Source: Arsenophonus nasoniae DSM 15247 (GTDB taxonomy: Bacteria > Pseudomonadota > Gammaproteobacteria > Enterobacterales > Enterobacteriaceae). From it: DNA of 39,314 nucleotides. Of the stretch, positions 1 through 9,071 are shown in pieces. The position numbers were made by a program, and so were the translations under genes. The notes under the pieces were generated by a model. That model did no database searches and was not told the DNA's origin. It was given only the letters and a program-made list of their open reading frames with translations. The stretch's first letter is position 1. Each line of letters starts with the position of its first letter. The stretch spans positions 1 through 39,314 of the forward strand of contig NZ_AUCC01000027.1 in NCBI RefSeq assembly GCF_000429565.1, given 5' to 3'.

Positions 1-20
1 CATGATCAAACTCTTCAATT
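1..20 (-). rRNA. rrs: 16S ribosomal RNA, 5' end only
   Basis: The reverse complement reads AATTGAAGAGTTTGATCATG, the conserved start of bacterial 16S rRNA. The gene continues to the left of the window. The bases just upstream on the minus strand (about 21-45) read TTCTTTGAGCATCAAACTTTT, in two parts the same pre-16S leader seen directly before mature 16S in E. coli. An rRNA operon next to clpB matches rrnG of E. coli. Confidence 0.93.
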
Positions 21-226
21 AAAAGTTTGATGCTCAAAGAATGTTTTACTGGCCGTAACGCTTTTTTTGCCACTTTGTCGGCCTTTTATCGCCTTCTCCG
101 TCGGCTAAAATAACGTTACTGCTTATTAGTTCATATATGAATTAACTGTTTGTCACTCTTTAAGACTTAATCTTCAAATAGTTTTTGATGATGTCTTGCG
201 AGTGCCCACACAGATTGTCTGATTAA

Positions 227-238
227 TTGTTAAAGAGC
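227..238 (-). promoter_or_regulatory. rrn leader boxA antitermination element
   Basis: Minus strand reads GCTCTTTAACAA, matching the boxA core of enterobacterial rRNA leaders. The following bases (about 197-226), reading ATTAATCAGACAATCTG then TGTGGGCACTCG, also match the E. coli rrn leader. boxA recruits NusB/S10 so that RNA polymerase reads through the untranslated rRNA genes. The bases between here and 16S (about 45-196) are leader RNA with no gene. Confidence 0.85.
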
Positions 239-264
239 GTGCGACTGGAGTCGCGAGGTGGCGT

Positions 265-270
265 ATACTA
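265..270 (-). promoter_or_regulatory. rrn P2 promoter -10 (probable)
   Basis: Minus strand has TAGTAT followed by a GC-rich stretch (ACGCCACC), resembling the P2 core of enteric rrn operons, which lies about 100 bases downstream of P1. No good -35 hexamer is visible at 16-17 bases, so this is the weaker of the two promoter calls. Confidence 0.5.
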
Positions 271-342
271 CGCTTTTCACCTTAAATTCGCGTTATACTT
301 TTATTCACTTGTTGATGAATAAGACGCGATAACAGGAAGGGC

Positions 343-370
343 ATTATAGGGGGTTTTCTGAAACTAACAA
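343..370 (-). promoter_or_regulatory. rrn P1 promoter
   Basis: Minus strand has TTGTTA (365-370), a 16-base spacer and TATAAT (343-348), followed by a GC-containing discriminator. Sixteen-base spacing is typical of rrn P1 promoters, which are subject to ppGpp and initiating-NTP control. The stretch immediately upstream (about 371-395) is rich in A and T and could act as an UP element. Confidence 0.85.
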
Positions 371-513
371 CTATTATTTGCATTTTTTCTGTTTAAGTGC
401 TCATTTATTGTGCTAACGTTGCATTGAGTTGAGTTGATAGTATCGGTACGAGTTGCAAACAGCTTAAGCTAATTACGAGCTTTAATTAAGATTATTGAAT
501 TCGTATAATATTA

Positions 514-540
514 TTGAAGAGGTAAATATTACCTCTTCAA
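514..540 (-). terminator. Hairpin downstream of clpB
   Basis: Perfect 12-bp stem, 514-525 with 529-540, and a 3-base loop, lying between the clpB stop and the rrn promoters. The minus-strand tail is AT-rich (AATAATATTAT) rather than a clean U-tract, so termination may be partial. It separates clpB from the rrn operon. Confidence 0.65.
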
Positions 541-564
541 ATAGGATTAACAATTCGATTTTAT

Positions 565-3138
565 TTATTGCTTAGCAACAATAACACCTTTTTTGATATC
601 TAAAGTTACTTGTTTGCCAGGCACTAACTTACCTGATAGCATCTGTTCAGCCAATGGATTTTCTATCTCTTGTTGGATCGCACGTTTCAAAGGACGTGCA
701 CCAAATACCGGATCAAATCCCGCTTCACTCAATTTTTCTAATGCCGCTGGCTTGATTTTTACTTTATAACCTTGCTCTTCCATACGCTTATATAAACGTG
801 ATAGTTGGATCTGCGCAATGTCTGTAATTTGCTCTTTATTAAGTGGATGGAATACCACAACTTCATCAATACGGTTAATAAATTCAGGTCGGAAACTACG
901 GCTAACAACTTCCATGACAATCTCTTTCATTTCGTTGTAACCCAAACTACCAAAACGTTCTTGGATCAAATCAGAGCCTAAGTTTGATGTCATAATAACA
1001 ACTGTATTACGAAAATCGACAGTTCTTCCTTGCCCATCAGTCAATCGTCCATCGTCCAGAACTTGTAATAAAATATTGAAAACATCGGGATGCGCTTTTT
1101 CAATTTCATCAAGCAAAATAACAGAATAAGGACGGCGTCGGATTGCCTCGGTTAAATAACCACCTTCTTCATAGCCTACATAACCTGGAGGTGCACCAAC
1201 TAGTCTGGAAACTGTATGTTTTTCCATAAATTCGGACATATCAATGCGCACCATCGCATCATCACTATCAAATAAAAAATTTGCCAGTGCCTTACATAGC
1301 TCAGTTTTACCAACACCAGTAGGACCTAAAAATAAGAATGAACCAATAGGTCGATTTGGATCTGATAAACCAGCACGACTACGCCGAATAGCATTAGATA
1401 CTGCGTCAACAGCTTCATTCTGGCCAATGACACGCTTATGCAGATCCTGTTCCATGTGAAGTAACTTTTCACGTTCACTTTCTAACATTCTGGAAACGGG
1501 AATGCCTGTCCAGCGTGCTAATATTTCAGCAATCTCAGCATCAGTCACTTTATTACGCAACAACTTCATGGTTTTACTTTCCGCTTTGGTAGCAGCTTCA
1601 AGTTGTTTTTCTAATTCAGGAATTTTACCATATTGCAATTCTGACATTTTAGCTAAATCACCACTGCGCCGGGCCTGTTCCAAACTTATACGTGCATTTT
1701 CTAATTCTGCTTTTATATGCTGTGTACCAGTAAGCTCTGCTTTTTCTGCTTTCCATTCTTCTTCTAGCTCTGAATATTCCCGTTCTTTTTCCGTCAGCTC
1801 TTCTTCTAACATTTTAAGCCGTTTTTTACTGGCTTCATCAGATTCTTTTTTTAGTGCTTGTTGTTCAAGTTTTAATTGAATAACCCGACGTTCTAAGCGA
1901 TCAAGGGCTTCCGGTTTAGAGTCCATTTGCATCCGTAAGCTAGCACCTGCTTCATCAATTAAATCTATGGCTTTATCAGGTAGCATACGATCCGAAATAT
2001 AACGATTTGATAAACTGGCAGCAGCAACAATGGCAGGATCAGTTATCTGTACATGATGATGCAGTTCATAACGTTCTTTTAGTCCCCTTAATATTGCTAT
2101 GGTGTCCTCGACAGTAGGTTCAGCGACATAAACTTTTTGGAAACGACGCTCTAATGCCGCATCCTTTTCAATATACTGACGATATTCATCAAGTGTAGTT
2201 GCGCCGACGCAATGTAATTCTCCTCGTGCTAGTGCCGGTTTTAACATATTACCGGCGTCCATCGCACCTTCAGTTTTACCTGCACCAACCATAGTATGCA
2301 ATTCATCGATAAACAGAATCACATTTCCTTCTTGCTTGGCCAGATCATTCAAAACAGCCTTTAAGCGCTCTTCAAATTCGCCGCGATATTTTGCGCCAGC
2401 CAGCAAAGCCCCCATATCTAAGGAGAGAACACGTTTATTTTTCAACCCTTCGGGGACTTCACCATTAACAATGCGTTGAGCGAGACCTTCGACAATCGCG
2501 GTTTTACCAACTCCTGGTTCACCAATTAAAACCGGATTGTTTTTTGTTCGGCGCTGGAGAACCTGTATTGTGCGGCGGATCTCTTCATCACGTCCAATAA
2601 CAGGATCGAGTTTGCTTTGTTCGGCTCTTTCTGTTAAATCAATTGTGTATTTTTTAAGTGCTTGACGCTGCTCTTCAGCACTTTGATCATTAACATTTTC
2701 ACCACCACGCATTTGTTCTATCGCCTTTTCTATATTTGCTTTATTGGCTCCCATCGTTTTAAGCGTATCTGCTAGGGAGGTTTTGGCATCAAAAATTGCC
2801 AGAAGAAATAACTCTGAGGAAATAAACGTATCACCGCGCTGTTGTGCCAACTTATCACACAAATTTAAGTGCCGAATAAGATCATTTGAGGGTTGGATAT
2901 CACCCGCCGTGCCATGCACTTGCGGTAAGGTATTGAGAATATCGTTTAATTTATTACTTAGTTGACTGACATTGACCCCGATCGATGTCAATAAAGGACG
3001 TAAAGTACCGCCTTCTTGATCTAACAAGGCAACGAGTAAATGTACTGGTTCAATAAATTGATTATCTTGTCCAATTGCTAAAGATTGAGCATCAGCTAGT
3101 GCTTGTTGGAATTTGTTGGTAAGACGATCCAAACGCAT
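565..3138 (-). CDS. clpB: ClpB disaggregase (Hsp100 AAA+ ATPase)
   Basis: Hexameric cytoplasmic ATPase that, with DnaK/DnaJ/GrpE, threads aggregated proteins through its central pore. The product is 857 aa, the same as E. coli ClpB. The N-terminal Clp repeat domain is about 1-145; Walker A of AAA-1 is GEPGVGKT at 206-213; the long coiled-coil middle domain is about 410-525; Walker A of AAA-2 is GPTGVGKT near 605; the C-terminal D2-small domain ends with [10 protein letters not shown]. The start at 3138 is chosen over an in-frame codon at 3156 because GGAGG sits 7 bases before it and the protein then begins MRLDRL as in E. coli. A sigma32-like promoter lies upstream. Confidence 0.97.
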   Translation of the reverse strand: MRLDRLTNKFQQALADAQSLAIGQDNQFIEPVHLLVALLDQEGGTLRPLLTSIGVNVSQLSNKLNDILNTLPQVHGTAGDIQPSNDLIRHLNLCDKLAQQRGDTFISSELFLLAIFDAKTSLADTLKTMGANKANIEKAIEQMRGGENVNDQSAEEQRQALKKYTIDLTERAEQSKLDPVIGRDEEIRRTIQVLQRRTKNNPVLIGEPGVGKTAIVEGLAQRIVNGEVPEGLKNKRVLSLDMGALLAGAKYRGEFEERLKAVLNDLAKQEGNVILFIDELHTMVGAGKTEGAMDAGNMLKPALARGELHCVGATTLDEYRQYIEKDAALERRFQKVYVAEPTVEDTIAILRGLKERYELHHHVQITDPAIVAAASLSNRYISDRMLPDKAIDLIDEAGASLRMQMDSKPEALDRLERRVIQLKLEQQALKKESDEASKKRLKMLEEELTEKEREYSELEEEWKAEKAELTGTQHIKAELENARISLEQARRSGDLAKMSELQYGKIPELEKQLEAATKAESKTMKLLRNKVTDAEIAEILARWTGIPVSRMLESEREKLLHMEQDLHKRVIGQNEAVDAVSNAIRRSRAGLSDPNRPIGSFLFLGPTGVGKTELCKALANFLFDSDDAMVRIDMSEFMEKHTVSRLVGAPPGYVGYEEGGYLTEAIRRRPYSVILLDEIEKAHPDVFNILLQVLDDGRLTDGQGRTVDFRNTVVIMTSNLGSDLIQERFGSLGYNEMKEIVMEVVSRSFRPEFINRIDEVVVFHPLNKEQITDIAQIQLSRLYKRMEEQGYKVKIKPAALEKLSEAGFDPVFGARPLKRAIQQEIENPLAEQMLSGKLVPGKQVTLDIKKGVIVAKQ

Positions 3139-3177
3139 AATACCTCCAAAATACAATTACAAACATTTATGCAGATT

Positions 3178-3206
3178 AAATGAGGTTTTATTTCACATTA
3201 TTCAAG
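3178..3206 (-). promoter_or_regulatory. Sigma32 heat-shock promoter of clpB
   Basis: Minus strand has CTTGAAT (3200-3206), a 14-base spacer and CCTCATTT (3178-3185). The sigma32 consensus is CTTGAAA, 13-15 bases, CCCCATNT, so the -10 matches 7 of 8 and the -35 is a near match. Transcription would start about 3171, giving a leader of some 30 bases before clpB. Confidence 0.75.
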
Positions 3207-3264
3207 TTAGTTACGATAAAAATCAACTATTGATATAAAAATAATAACTAATATTGTTAAAGAT

Positions 3265-3999
3265 TTATTTTAACCAAATCAGTGATGCCATTCGTCCTGT
3301 TACGCCATCACGACGATAGGAAAAAAAACGCTTTGGCTCACTCATCGTACAATAGCTTCCACCATAAACATGTTTGACACCAATTGCATTCAATTTCAAA
3401 CGTGCTAATAAGTAGAGATCGGCTAGATACTTACCATTATCAGAAGCTTTAAAGCCTTGCGCTAATTCTGCATGATTTTCAATAAAAGCACTCCTCACTT
3501 CACGACCTACTTCAAATTTTTCCGCGCTAATTGCCGGTCCTAGCCAGGCCATAAGAGCGCGCGGCGGTGATCTAAATTGCTTTATTGCCTTTTCTAGGAT
3601 CCCATCACACAAACCTCGCCAGCCAGCATGTACGGCAGCAATTTCTGTGCCTTGTTCGTTACAGAGTAAAACAGGCAAACAGTCTGCTGTCATCACGACA
3701 CACACCTGTCCTAGTTCACAACTGTAGGCGGCATCCGCTTGCAGATTACCCTTTTTTTCCTTAGCCAAATCGATAATACGCGTGCCATGTACCTGATTAA
3801 GCCAGCTAGGCTGGGTGGGTAGTTGTGCAATTTTCATTAAGCTATTGCGATTTTGTATCACTAATCGCGGTTGATCACCAACATGTAGCCCTAGATTAAA
3901 ACTGTCATAAGGTGACAAACTGTCGCCACCAATACGCGTTGTGCTACAAGCCATGACTGTTTCAGGTTGCGGCCAGTTCGGATATATTAAGTTATCCAT
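3265..3999 (-). CDS. pgeF: PgeF/YfiH family peptidoglycan editing factor (multicopper laccase-like fold)
   Basis: 244 aa, against 243 in E. coli YfiH. The family is a copper/zinc-binding enzyme with laccase-like activity; in E. coli it keeps non-canonical amino acids out of peptidoglycan stems. The three metal ligands are visible: His71 in NQVHG, Cys107 in ADCLP and His124 in AVHAGWRG. Its ATG lies directly after the rluD stop with no gap, so the two genes are co-transcribed and probably translationally coupled. The gene ends about 60 bases before the clpB heat-shock promoter. Confidence 0.93.
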   Translation of the reverse strand: MDNLIYPNWPQPETVMACSTTRIGGDSLSPYDSFNLGLHVGDQPRLVIQNRNSLMKIAQLPTQPSWLNQVHGTRIIDLAKEKKGNLQADAAYSCELGQVCVVMTADCLPVLLCNEQGTEIAAVHAGWRGLCDGILEKAIKQFRSPPRALMAWLGPAISAEKFEVGREVRSAFIENHAELAQGFKASDNGKYLADLYLLARLKLNAIGVKHVYGGSYCTMSEPKRFFSYRRDGVTGRMASLIWLK

Positions 4000-4977
4000 T
4001 TACCAATCCATCTCATCTCTGTGCATCATTGCATCAGTTTTGAGTATATTAATTAGTATAACCATATCTGCAGGAATATCTGCGTGCCACTCCATTTCAA
4101 TACCCGTTAGAGGGTGATATAAACGTAACATCGTGGCATGGAGCGCCTGACGATTAAAATTGCTCATAATTTGACGAAACTCTTCTGAGACACCTTTTAA
4201 GGGCCGTGGACGACCACCATATACCGGATCGCCAACTAAAGGATGATTAATATGTGCCATGTGAACGCGGATTTGATGCGTTCTACCTGATTCTAGCCGC
4301 AATCTAAGCCTGGTATGGGCGCGAAAATGCTCCATTACCCGATAATGGGTAATAGCGGGTTTGCCCATCGGATGGATAGCCATATGTGTTCGCTTAGTTG
4401 GGTGACGAGCAATCGGCTCATCTACCGTTCCCCCAGCTGTCATACGACCATTTACTACCGCTTCATATTCACGAGTAATTTCTCTTCGCTGCAAAGCTTC
4501 TACTAAATGAGTTTGAGCAGGTATCGTTTTTGCAATCACCATTAACCCAGTAGTATCTTTATCAAGCCGATGAACAATTCCAGCTCGTGGAACATTAATA
4601 ATCTCAGGATAACGATATAAAAGTGCATTTAGTACCGTTCCATCTGGATTGCCAGCACCAGGATGAACCACTAAATCACGAGGTTTATTTATAACAAGAA
4701 TTTCGTCATCTTCATAAACAATATTTAGTGGAATATTTTGTGGCTGCCAACGCATATCTTCTTCAATCAGTACATCAATAGCAATTTGTTCACTGCCAAA
4801 TACTTTTTCTTTCGGCCTATTTATAATTTTGCCATTTACCAGCACTCTATTATCTAAAATCCACTCTTTTATTCGTGAGCGAGAATAATCAGGAAATAAT
4901 TCAGCTAATGCTTGGTCTAAACGTTGGCCAAGTTGCGATTCTAGAATTTGTGCCTGAAGTTGTAATTGTTGAGCCAT
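4000..4977 (-). CDS. rluD: 23S rRNA pseudouridine(1911/1915/1917) synthase RluD
   Basis: 325 aa (E. coli 326). It converts three uridines in helix 69 of 23S rRNA, which contacts tRNA and the 30S subunit. An S4 RNA-binding domain covers about 17-75 and the RluA-type catalytic domain follows. The catalytic aspartate is Asp139 in HRLDKDTTGL, the same position as in E. coli. The stop is immediately followed by pgeF. The gene is divergent from bamD, with both promoters in 4978-5107. Confidence 0.96.
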   Translation of the reverse strand: MAQQLQLQAQILESQLGQRLDQALAELFPDYSRSRIKEWILDNRVLVNGKIINRPKEKVFGSEQIAIDVLIEEDMRWQPQNIPLNIVYEDDEILVINKPRDLVVHPGAGNPDGTVLNALLYRYPEIINVPRAGIVHRLDKDTTGLMVIAKTIPAQTHLVEALQRREITREYEAVVNGRMTAGGTVDEPIARHPTKRTHMAIHPMGKPAITHYRVMEHFRAHTRLRLRLESGRTHQIRVHMAHINHPLVGDPVYGGRPRPLKGVSEEFRQIMSNFNRQALHATMLRLYHPLTGIEMEWHADIPADMVILINILKTDAMMHRDEMDW

Positions 4978-5107
4978 AAAATTATCTACAGTAAAGTTTA
5001 CATTTTGACGGCAGTGCCGTTTTAATTAAAATATGTGCTATTGTAACTCATATTTCGTTAGGGGGCTTTATGGAGATCGCCCAAAAACATTCAGAGGAAA
5101 CAACCAC

Positions 5108-5842
5108 GTGATTATACGTATAAAATATCTGCTGGCAGCAGCCACATTGAGCTTACTTGTTACCGGATGCTCCAGCAATAAGGATGCTGTACCAGAAAGC
5201 TCTCCCACTGATATCTATACCAGCAGTCAAGAGAAACTACAAAGCGGTAATTATAAAGGGGCTATAAAGTTATTAGAAACCCTCGATAATCGTTATCCAT
5301 TTGGCCCTTATGCCCAACAAGCTCAATTGGATATGATTTATGCCTATTATAAATCAGCTGAGCTACCATTAGCGATAGCAACTATTGACCGATTTATTCG
5401 CCTTAATCCAACACATCCTAATATTGACTATGTTTTGTATATGCGTGGTCTTACAGCACAAGCGTTAGACGATAGTGCACTACAAGATTTTTTTGGTATT
5501 GATCGTTCAGATCGCGATCCTCAACATGCGCTTGTAGCCTTTAGAGACTTTAGCCAGCTCGTTCGTTTTTATCCAAATAGTATTTATGCAACAGATGCTA
5601 GCAAACGTTTAGCTTTTCTAAAAGAACGTTTAGCAAAATATGAGCTTGCTATTGTTAAATATTATAATAAACGTGGTGCATATGTTGCTGTTATTAATCG
5701 CACTGAACAAATGCTAAAAAATTATCCCGATACCCAGTCAACACGCAATGCATTAAAATATATGGAGATAGCCTATAATCAGTTAGGCTTAAGCCAGGAA
5801 AAAAATAAAGTTGCAGCATTAATCGCAGCTAATCCCGCCTAA
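5108..5842 (+). CDS. bamD: Outer membrane assembly lipoprotein BamD
   Basis: Periplasm-facing lipoprotein of the BAM complex, which inserts beta-barrel proteins into the outer membrane; it is essential in E. coli. The 244-aa product has a signal peptide ending in lipobox LVTGC (Cys21 is lipidated) and then TPR-type helices, including the segment with [15 protein letters not shown]. An ORF extends upstream to 5033, but the GTG at 5108 is preferred: AGAGGA lies about 10 bases before it, the signal peptide then starts correctly, and the length matches E. coli (245). It has its own promoter region and a terminator. Confidence 0.95.
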   Translation: MIIRIKYLLAAATLSLLVTGCSSNKDAVPESSPTDIYTSSQEKLQSGNYKGAIKLLETLDNRYPFGPYAQQAQLDMIYAYYKSAELPLAIATIDRFIRLNPTHPNIDYVLYMRGLTAQALDDSALQDFFGIDRSDRDPQHALVAFRDFSQLVRFYPNSIYATDASKRLAFLKERLAKYELAIVKYYNKRGAYVAVINRTEQMLKNYPDTQSTRNALKYMEIAYNQLGLSQEKNKVAALIAANPA

Positions 5843-5873
5843 CGGCAAAATAATCGCTAACATTTATTGATTA

Positions 5874-5903
5874 AAAACAGCAAAGCTATTTTGCTGTTTT
5901 TTT
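5874..5903 (+). terminator. Rho-independent terminator of bamD
   Basis: Stem AAAACAGCAAA (5874-5884) pairs with TTTGCTGTTTT (5890-5900) around a 5-base loop and is followed by a run of T. It lies 31 bases after the bamD stop. Confidence 0.88.
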
Positions 5904-6150
5904 ATATTAATCTGTAAAAAATAATTTTAGCTAGATACTAATTTTTTAAACTGATAAAAATAGATCAATCCATCAATAATGCAAAAAACGAGTATCTTAT
6001 GCAAGTAACAAGCATTTTTTTGATAATACATCCACACTCCCATCATTACTTTAGCAAGAGAGCAAATAAAACCGATCAAGATCACGTTTTTTCTATTAAT
6101 TATCGCTATCCTGAAAATATTTATAACTCAATGACAAGTGAGGTAGCGAT

Positions 6151-6483
6151 ATGATAGTAAGTATAACAAGTAAGTGCATAGAAATTACACCTGCTATACG
6201 TCACCATATTGAAGAACGTTTGAATAAACTTAGCAAATGGCGAGTTTCTTTAATTAATCCTCACATTGTGCTGTCAAAAGAGCCTCAAGAGTTTATTGTC
6301 GATGCCAATATTCATACACCGAATGGAAAATTATTTGCTAGTGCAAAACATAGTAATTTTTATATTGCAACCAATGAATTAATAAATAAACTAGAAAAAC
6401 AACTTAATAAGCGTCAACATAAAAATGAGGCCAGACGTGCTTACCCAACGGCAAAAGAGATAGATCTAGCCGTACAGCCATAA
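6151..6483 (+). CDS. raiA: Ribosome-associated inhibitor RaiA (YfiA, protein Y)
   Basis: 110 aa (E. coli 113). RaiA binds the 30S A and P sites in cold or stationary phase, blocks translation and competes with HPF-driven 100S dimer formation. The beta-alpha-beta-beta-beta-alpha fold residues are conserved, including [18 protein letters not shown] and [12 protein letters not shown]. The acidic C-terminal tail is shorter than in E. coli. GAGGT precedes the ATG by 6 bases. The 300 bases before it hold the bamD terminator and presumably the raiA promoter; no other gene is seen there. Confidence 0.95.
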   Translation: MIVSITSKCIEITPAIRHHIEERLNKLSKWRVSLINPHIVLSKEPQEFIVDANIHTPNGKLFASAKHSNFYIATNELINKLEKQLNKRQHKNEARRAYPTAKEIDLAVQP

Positions 6484-6508
6484 CCATTGTGCCATTTTAT
6501 TTTTCTCT

Positions 6509-6536
6509 AAGCGCACTTTTATAAGTGCGCTTTTTA
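6509..6536 (+). terminator. Rho-independent terminator of raiA
   Basis: Perfect stem AAGCGCACTT (6509-6518) with AAGTGCGCTT (6523-6532), 4-base loop, then a T run. It lies 25 bases after the raiA stop. Confidence 0.92.
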
Positions 6537-6657
6537 TTATTCTATTTGTTTTGCTTAACATAAAAATAAGCTTGATAATTCATGTTGATTAAAACATTAT
6601 TAATAATCTAGCTTAATCCTTACACTTACTGAGTTTTTTGTTAGTTTCTTGATAATT

Positions 6658-6696
6658 ATGATCAAGGCGTTTTTATTCTCATTCATCAGACAATAA
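6658..6696 (+). other. Candidate leader peptide ORF before pheA (pheL-like position)
   Basis: Twelve-codon ORF reading [12 protein letters not shown] then TAA, with three Phe codons, ending 28 bases before pheA. E. coli has the Phe-rich pheL attenuator peptide between raiA and pheA. However, no clear Shine-Dalgarno precedes this ORF, and no terminator/antiterminator pair lies between it and pheA. Only a weak 6-bp hairpin (6648-6666) overlaps its start. It could be a decayed leader or chance. Confidence 0.25.
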
Positions 6697-6724
6697 TAAA
6701 AATAAAACAGCAGAGAAAATAATT

Positions 6725-7888
6725 ATGGACAGTATATCTAATCTATTAAACATGCAGAAAAAAATAGATCAACTTGATAGCTTATTATTAAATTTACTGG
6801 CTGAACGACATTATTTAGCAACTCATATCGCTCAAGCTAAATTAAAACTGCAGCAGCCTATTGATGATATAAACCATGAACAGCAATTACTAAATAGATT
6901 AATAGCTGAAGGGAAGAAACAAGGCTTAGATAGTTTTTATATTACTCGCCTTTTTCAAATCATCAACCAAGACGGTGTGTTAACTCAGCAAGCTGTTTTT
7001 CAGCAACATTTAAATCCGATAGAAAATGATTCTGTCCGAATTGCTTTTTTAGGACCCAATGGATCCTACTCTCATCTTGCAGCACGCCAATATTCAGCGC
7101 GCCATTTTAGCCATGCTATCGAATGTAGCTGTGATAAATTCCAAGATATCTTTGCTTTAGTTGAAACAAAACAAGCTGATTATGGTATTTTACCTTTAGA
7201 AAATTCCAGCTCAGGGGCAATTAATGACGTTTACGATTTGCTACAAAACACCCAACTTTCGATCGTCGGCGAAATGCGATTACCCATCAATCACTGCCTA
7301 CTAGCGATAACTCAGGTGCCGTTAGAAAACATTGAAACGGTATATAGCCATCCACAACCATTTCAACAGTGCAATCAATTTCTACAACAATATCCTAATT
7401 GGAAAATTGAATATTGTGACAGTAGTTCCAGTGCCATGCAAAAAGTGGTTGAAATTGATTCAGCTAACGTAGCCGCATTGGGTAGCGAAATAGGCGGCGC
7501 ATTATATGGCTTGACCATTCTTGAACATAATATCGCTAATCAACCCAATAATATGACACGTTTTATTGTTATCGCGCGTAAAGCTGTACAAGTTTCAGCA
7601 CAAATTCCGACTAAAACAACATTATTGATCGCAACCAGTCAACATGCGGGTGCTTTAGTCGATGCATTATTAGTACTGAAAGAGCATAATATTGTTATGA
7701 GTAAATTAGAATCCCGTCCAATTAACAATAAACCATGGGAAGAGATGTTTTACATTGATGTGCAGGCAAACTTACGCTCATTAGATATGCAACATGCATT
7801 AGAAAAATTAACTGCAATGACGCGCTCAATAAAAATTTTAGGCTGCTACCCAGCTGATAATTTAGTACCTAGCGGTGTTGCTAACTAA
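6725..7888 (+). CDS. pheA: Bifunctional chorismate mutase/prephenate dehydratase (P-protein) with altered mutase domain
   Basis: 387 aa (E. coli 386). The enzyme makes phenylpyruvate from chorismate via prephenate. The AroQ mutase domain is about 1-95, prephenate dehydratase about 105-285 ([20 protein letters not shown] with the catalytic Thr), and the Phe-binding ACT domain about 299-380 ([16 protein letters not shown]). The dehydratase and ACT motifs look intact. In the mutase domain, aligned without gaps to E. coli, Arg28, Lys39, Asp48, Glu52 and Gln88 are kept, but Arg11 is Gln, Arg51 is His and Ser84 is Gly. Mutase activity is therefore doubtful, and TyrA may supply prephenate. The gene converges on tyrA with a shared terminator. 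Confidence 0.95.
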   Translation: MDSISNLLNMQKKIDQLDSLLLNLLAERHYLATHIAQAKLKLQQPIDDINHEQQLLNRLIAEGKKQGLDSFYITRLFQIINQDGVLTQQAVFQQHLNPIENDSVRIAFLGPNGSYSHLAARQYSARHFSHAIECSCDKFQDIFALVETKQADYGILPLENSSSGAINDVYDLLQNTQLSIVGEMRLPINHCLLAITQVPLENIETVYSHPQPFQQCNQFLQQYPNWKIEYCDSSSSAMQKVVEIDSANVAALGSEIGGALYGLTILEHNIANQPNNMTRFIVIARKAVQVSAQIPTKTTLLIATSQHAGALVDALLVLKEHNIVMSKLESRPINNKPWEEMFYIDVQANLRSLDMQHALEKLTAMTRSIKILGCYPADNLVPSGVAN

Positions 7889-7914
7889 AAAACCGGTTGT
7901 ATAACCGGTTTTTT
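7887..7914. terminator. Bidirectional terminator between pheA and tyrA
   Basis: Perfect stem AAAAAACCGGTT with AACCGGTTTTTT and a 4-base loop. T runs follow on both strands, so it can end both convergent transcripts. Its 5' arm overlaps the end of pheA. Confidence 0.92.
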
Positions 7915-7935
7915 AAAAGTATTAATAACAGTAAA

Positions 7936-9057
7936 TTAACGACTAATATCATTAGCTTGTTGTAATAATGCATTACTTTCTTGCATTAACTGTTTAGCAT
8001 CCTGACCAAACCAGTGACTAATTCTCTCGAATTGAGAAATAAACTTTTTCTTATCTCGATCTTTAAGCAATGACACCGAATGACCAAAACTTTGATAATA
8101 TTTAATAATCAAATCAATGTTTTCATCGGATGTCATAATAATATCTGCATAAAGTTGTGGATCTTGAGCAAACAGACGTCCAACCATTGCTAACTCTAAT
8201 CGATATATAGGCGATGAAAGAGTTAATAATTGTTGAAGATCGACTTTTTGTTCAGATAAATATTGTCCATAAGCAAAAGTAGTAAAATGGCGAAGCGCCT
8301 GAATAAATGCCATACATTTATCATGTTCCGTGGCATTAATTTTATGTAATCTGGCACCCCAAACCGTCAATTGTTCTAATAGCCATTGGTATGCTTGTGG
8401 ATTTCTTCCTTCACAATAAATAATTACCTGTTTAGCAATGCTATTGATATCTGAGCCGAACATGGGATGTAAGCCGACAACAGGCCCATTATGCACTGAT
8501 AACATAGCTTCAAGCGGTTGCTGCTTAATAGAAGAAATATCCATCAATAATGTATCTTCAGACAACTTCAGCAATCTATGGATAACTTCTATCGTTGAGT
8601 GGATGGGGACACTAATCATGACTACGGCAGCATTAGCCAATAATTTATCTGCTATATCCCAATCTTGTTCGCGCAGACTATAAACCTCATAGCCAGAGAG
8701 AGTAAATAATTGACTAAATAATTTTCTCATCCGACCTTCGCCACCCACAATAATAATAGGCCCTAGATCAGCATTTAGTTTTTTAAAGCCTTGATTATTT
8801 TCATGCTGGTATGATTCACGCATAATACGGCGTAAAATATCTTCAATCAGATCAGGGGCAATACCTATTTTTTCCGCTTCTTTGCGACGCGCTTCTAACA
8901 TTGAAGCCTCGCGCTCTGGCACATAAATAGGTAACCCTTGTCGGCTTTTTACTTCACCCACTGCCGACACTAATTTCATTCTTTTTGCTAGTAATGCGAG
9001 TAATGATTTATCGATTTCGTCAATCTGTTGACGTAATTGTAGTAATTCTGCTGACAT
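7936..9057 (-). CDS. tyrA: Bifunctional chorismate mutase/prephenate dehydrogenase (T-protein)
   Basis: 373 aa, as in E. coli. It makes 4-hydroxyphenylpyruvate from chorismate. The N-terminal mutase domain (about 1-90) keeps the active-site set, including LRQQID, LLAKR, EVKSR and VPEREAS. The dehydrogenase domain keeps the catalytic-site segment GLHPMFG and the block [20 protein letters not shown]. The Rossmann loop reads GGEGRMR where E. coli has GGGGQMG, so the last Gly of GxGxxG is Arg111. The ATG at 9057 is preferred over TTG at 9060; AGG precedes it by about 9 bases. It is 14 bases downstream of aroF, in one operon. Confidence 0.96.
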   Translation of the reverse strand: MSAELLQLRQQIDEIDKSLLALLAKRMKLVSAVGEVKSRQGLPIYVPEREASMLEARRKEAEKIGIAPDLIEDILRRIMRESYQHENNQGFKKLNADLGPIIIVGGEGRMRKLFSQLFTLSGYEVYSLREQDWDIADKLLANAAVVMISVPIHSTIEVIHRLLKLSEDTLLMDISSIKQQPLEAMLSVHNGPVVGLHPMFGSDINSIAKQVIIYCEGRNPQAYQWLLEQLTVWGARLHKINATEHDKCMAFIQALRHFTTFAYGQYLSEQKVDLQQLLTLSSPIYRLELAMVGRLFAQDPQLYADIIMTSDENIDLIIKYYQSFGHSVSLLKDRDKKKFISQFERISHWFGQDAKQLMQESNALLQQANDISR

Positions 9058-9071
9058 CAATTTACCTTGTA

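Noticed and set aside
1244-1879. Plus-strand ORFs inside clpB
   Set aside because: Antisense shadows of a highly conserved gene; low complexity (Ser/Leu-rich) and no homology.
5033-5107. Upstream extension of bamD to an ATG at 5033
   Set aside because: It would bury the lipoprotein signal peptide behind 25 extra residues; the GTG at 5108 has a ribosome binding site and matches the family.
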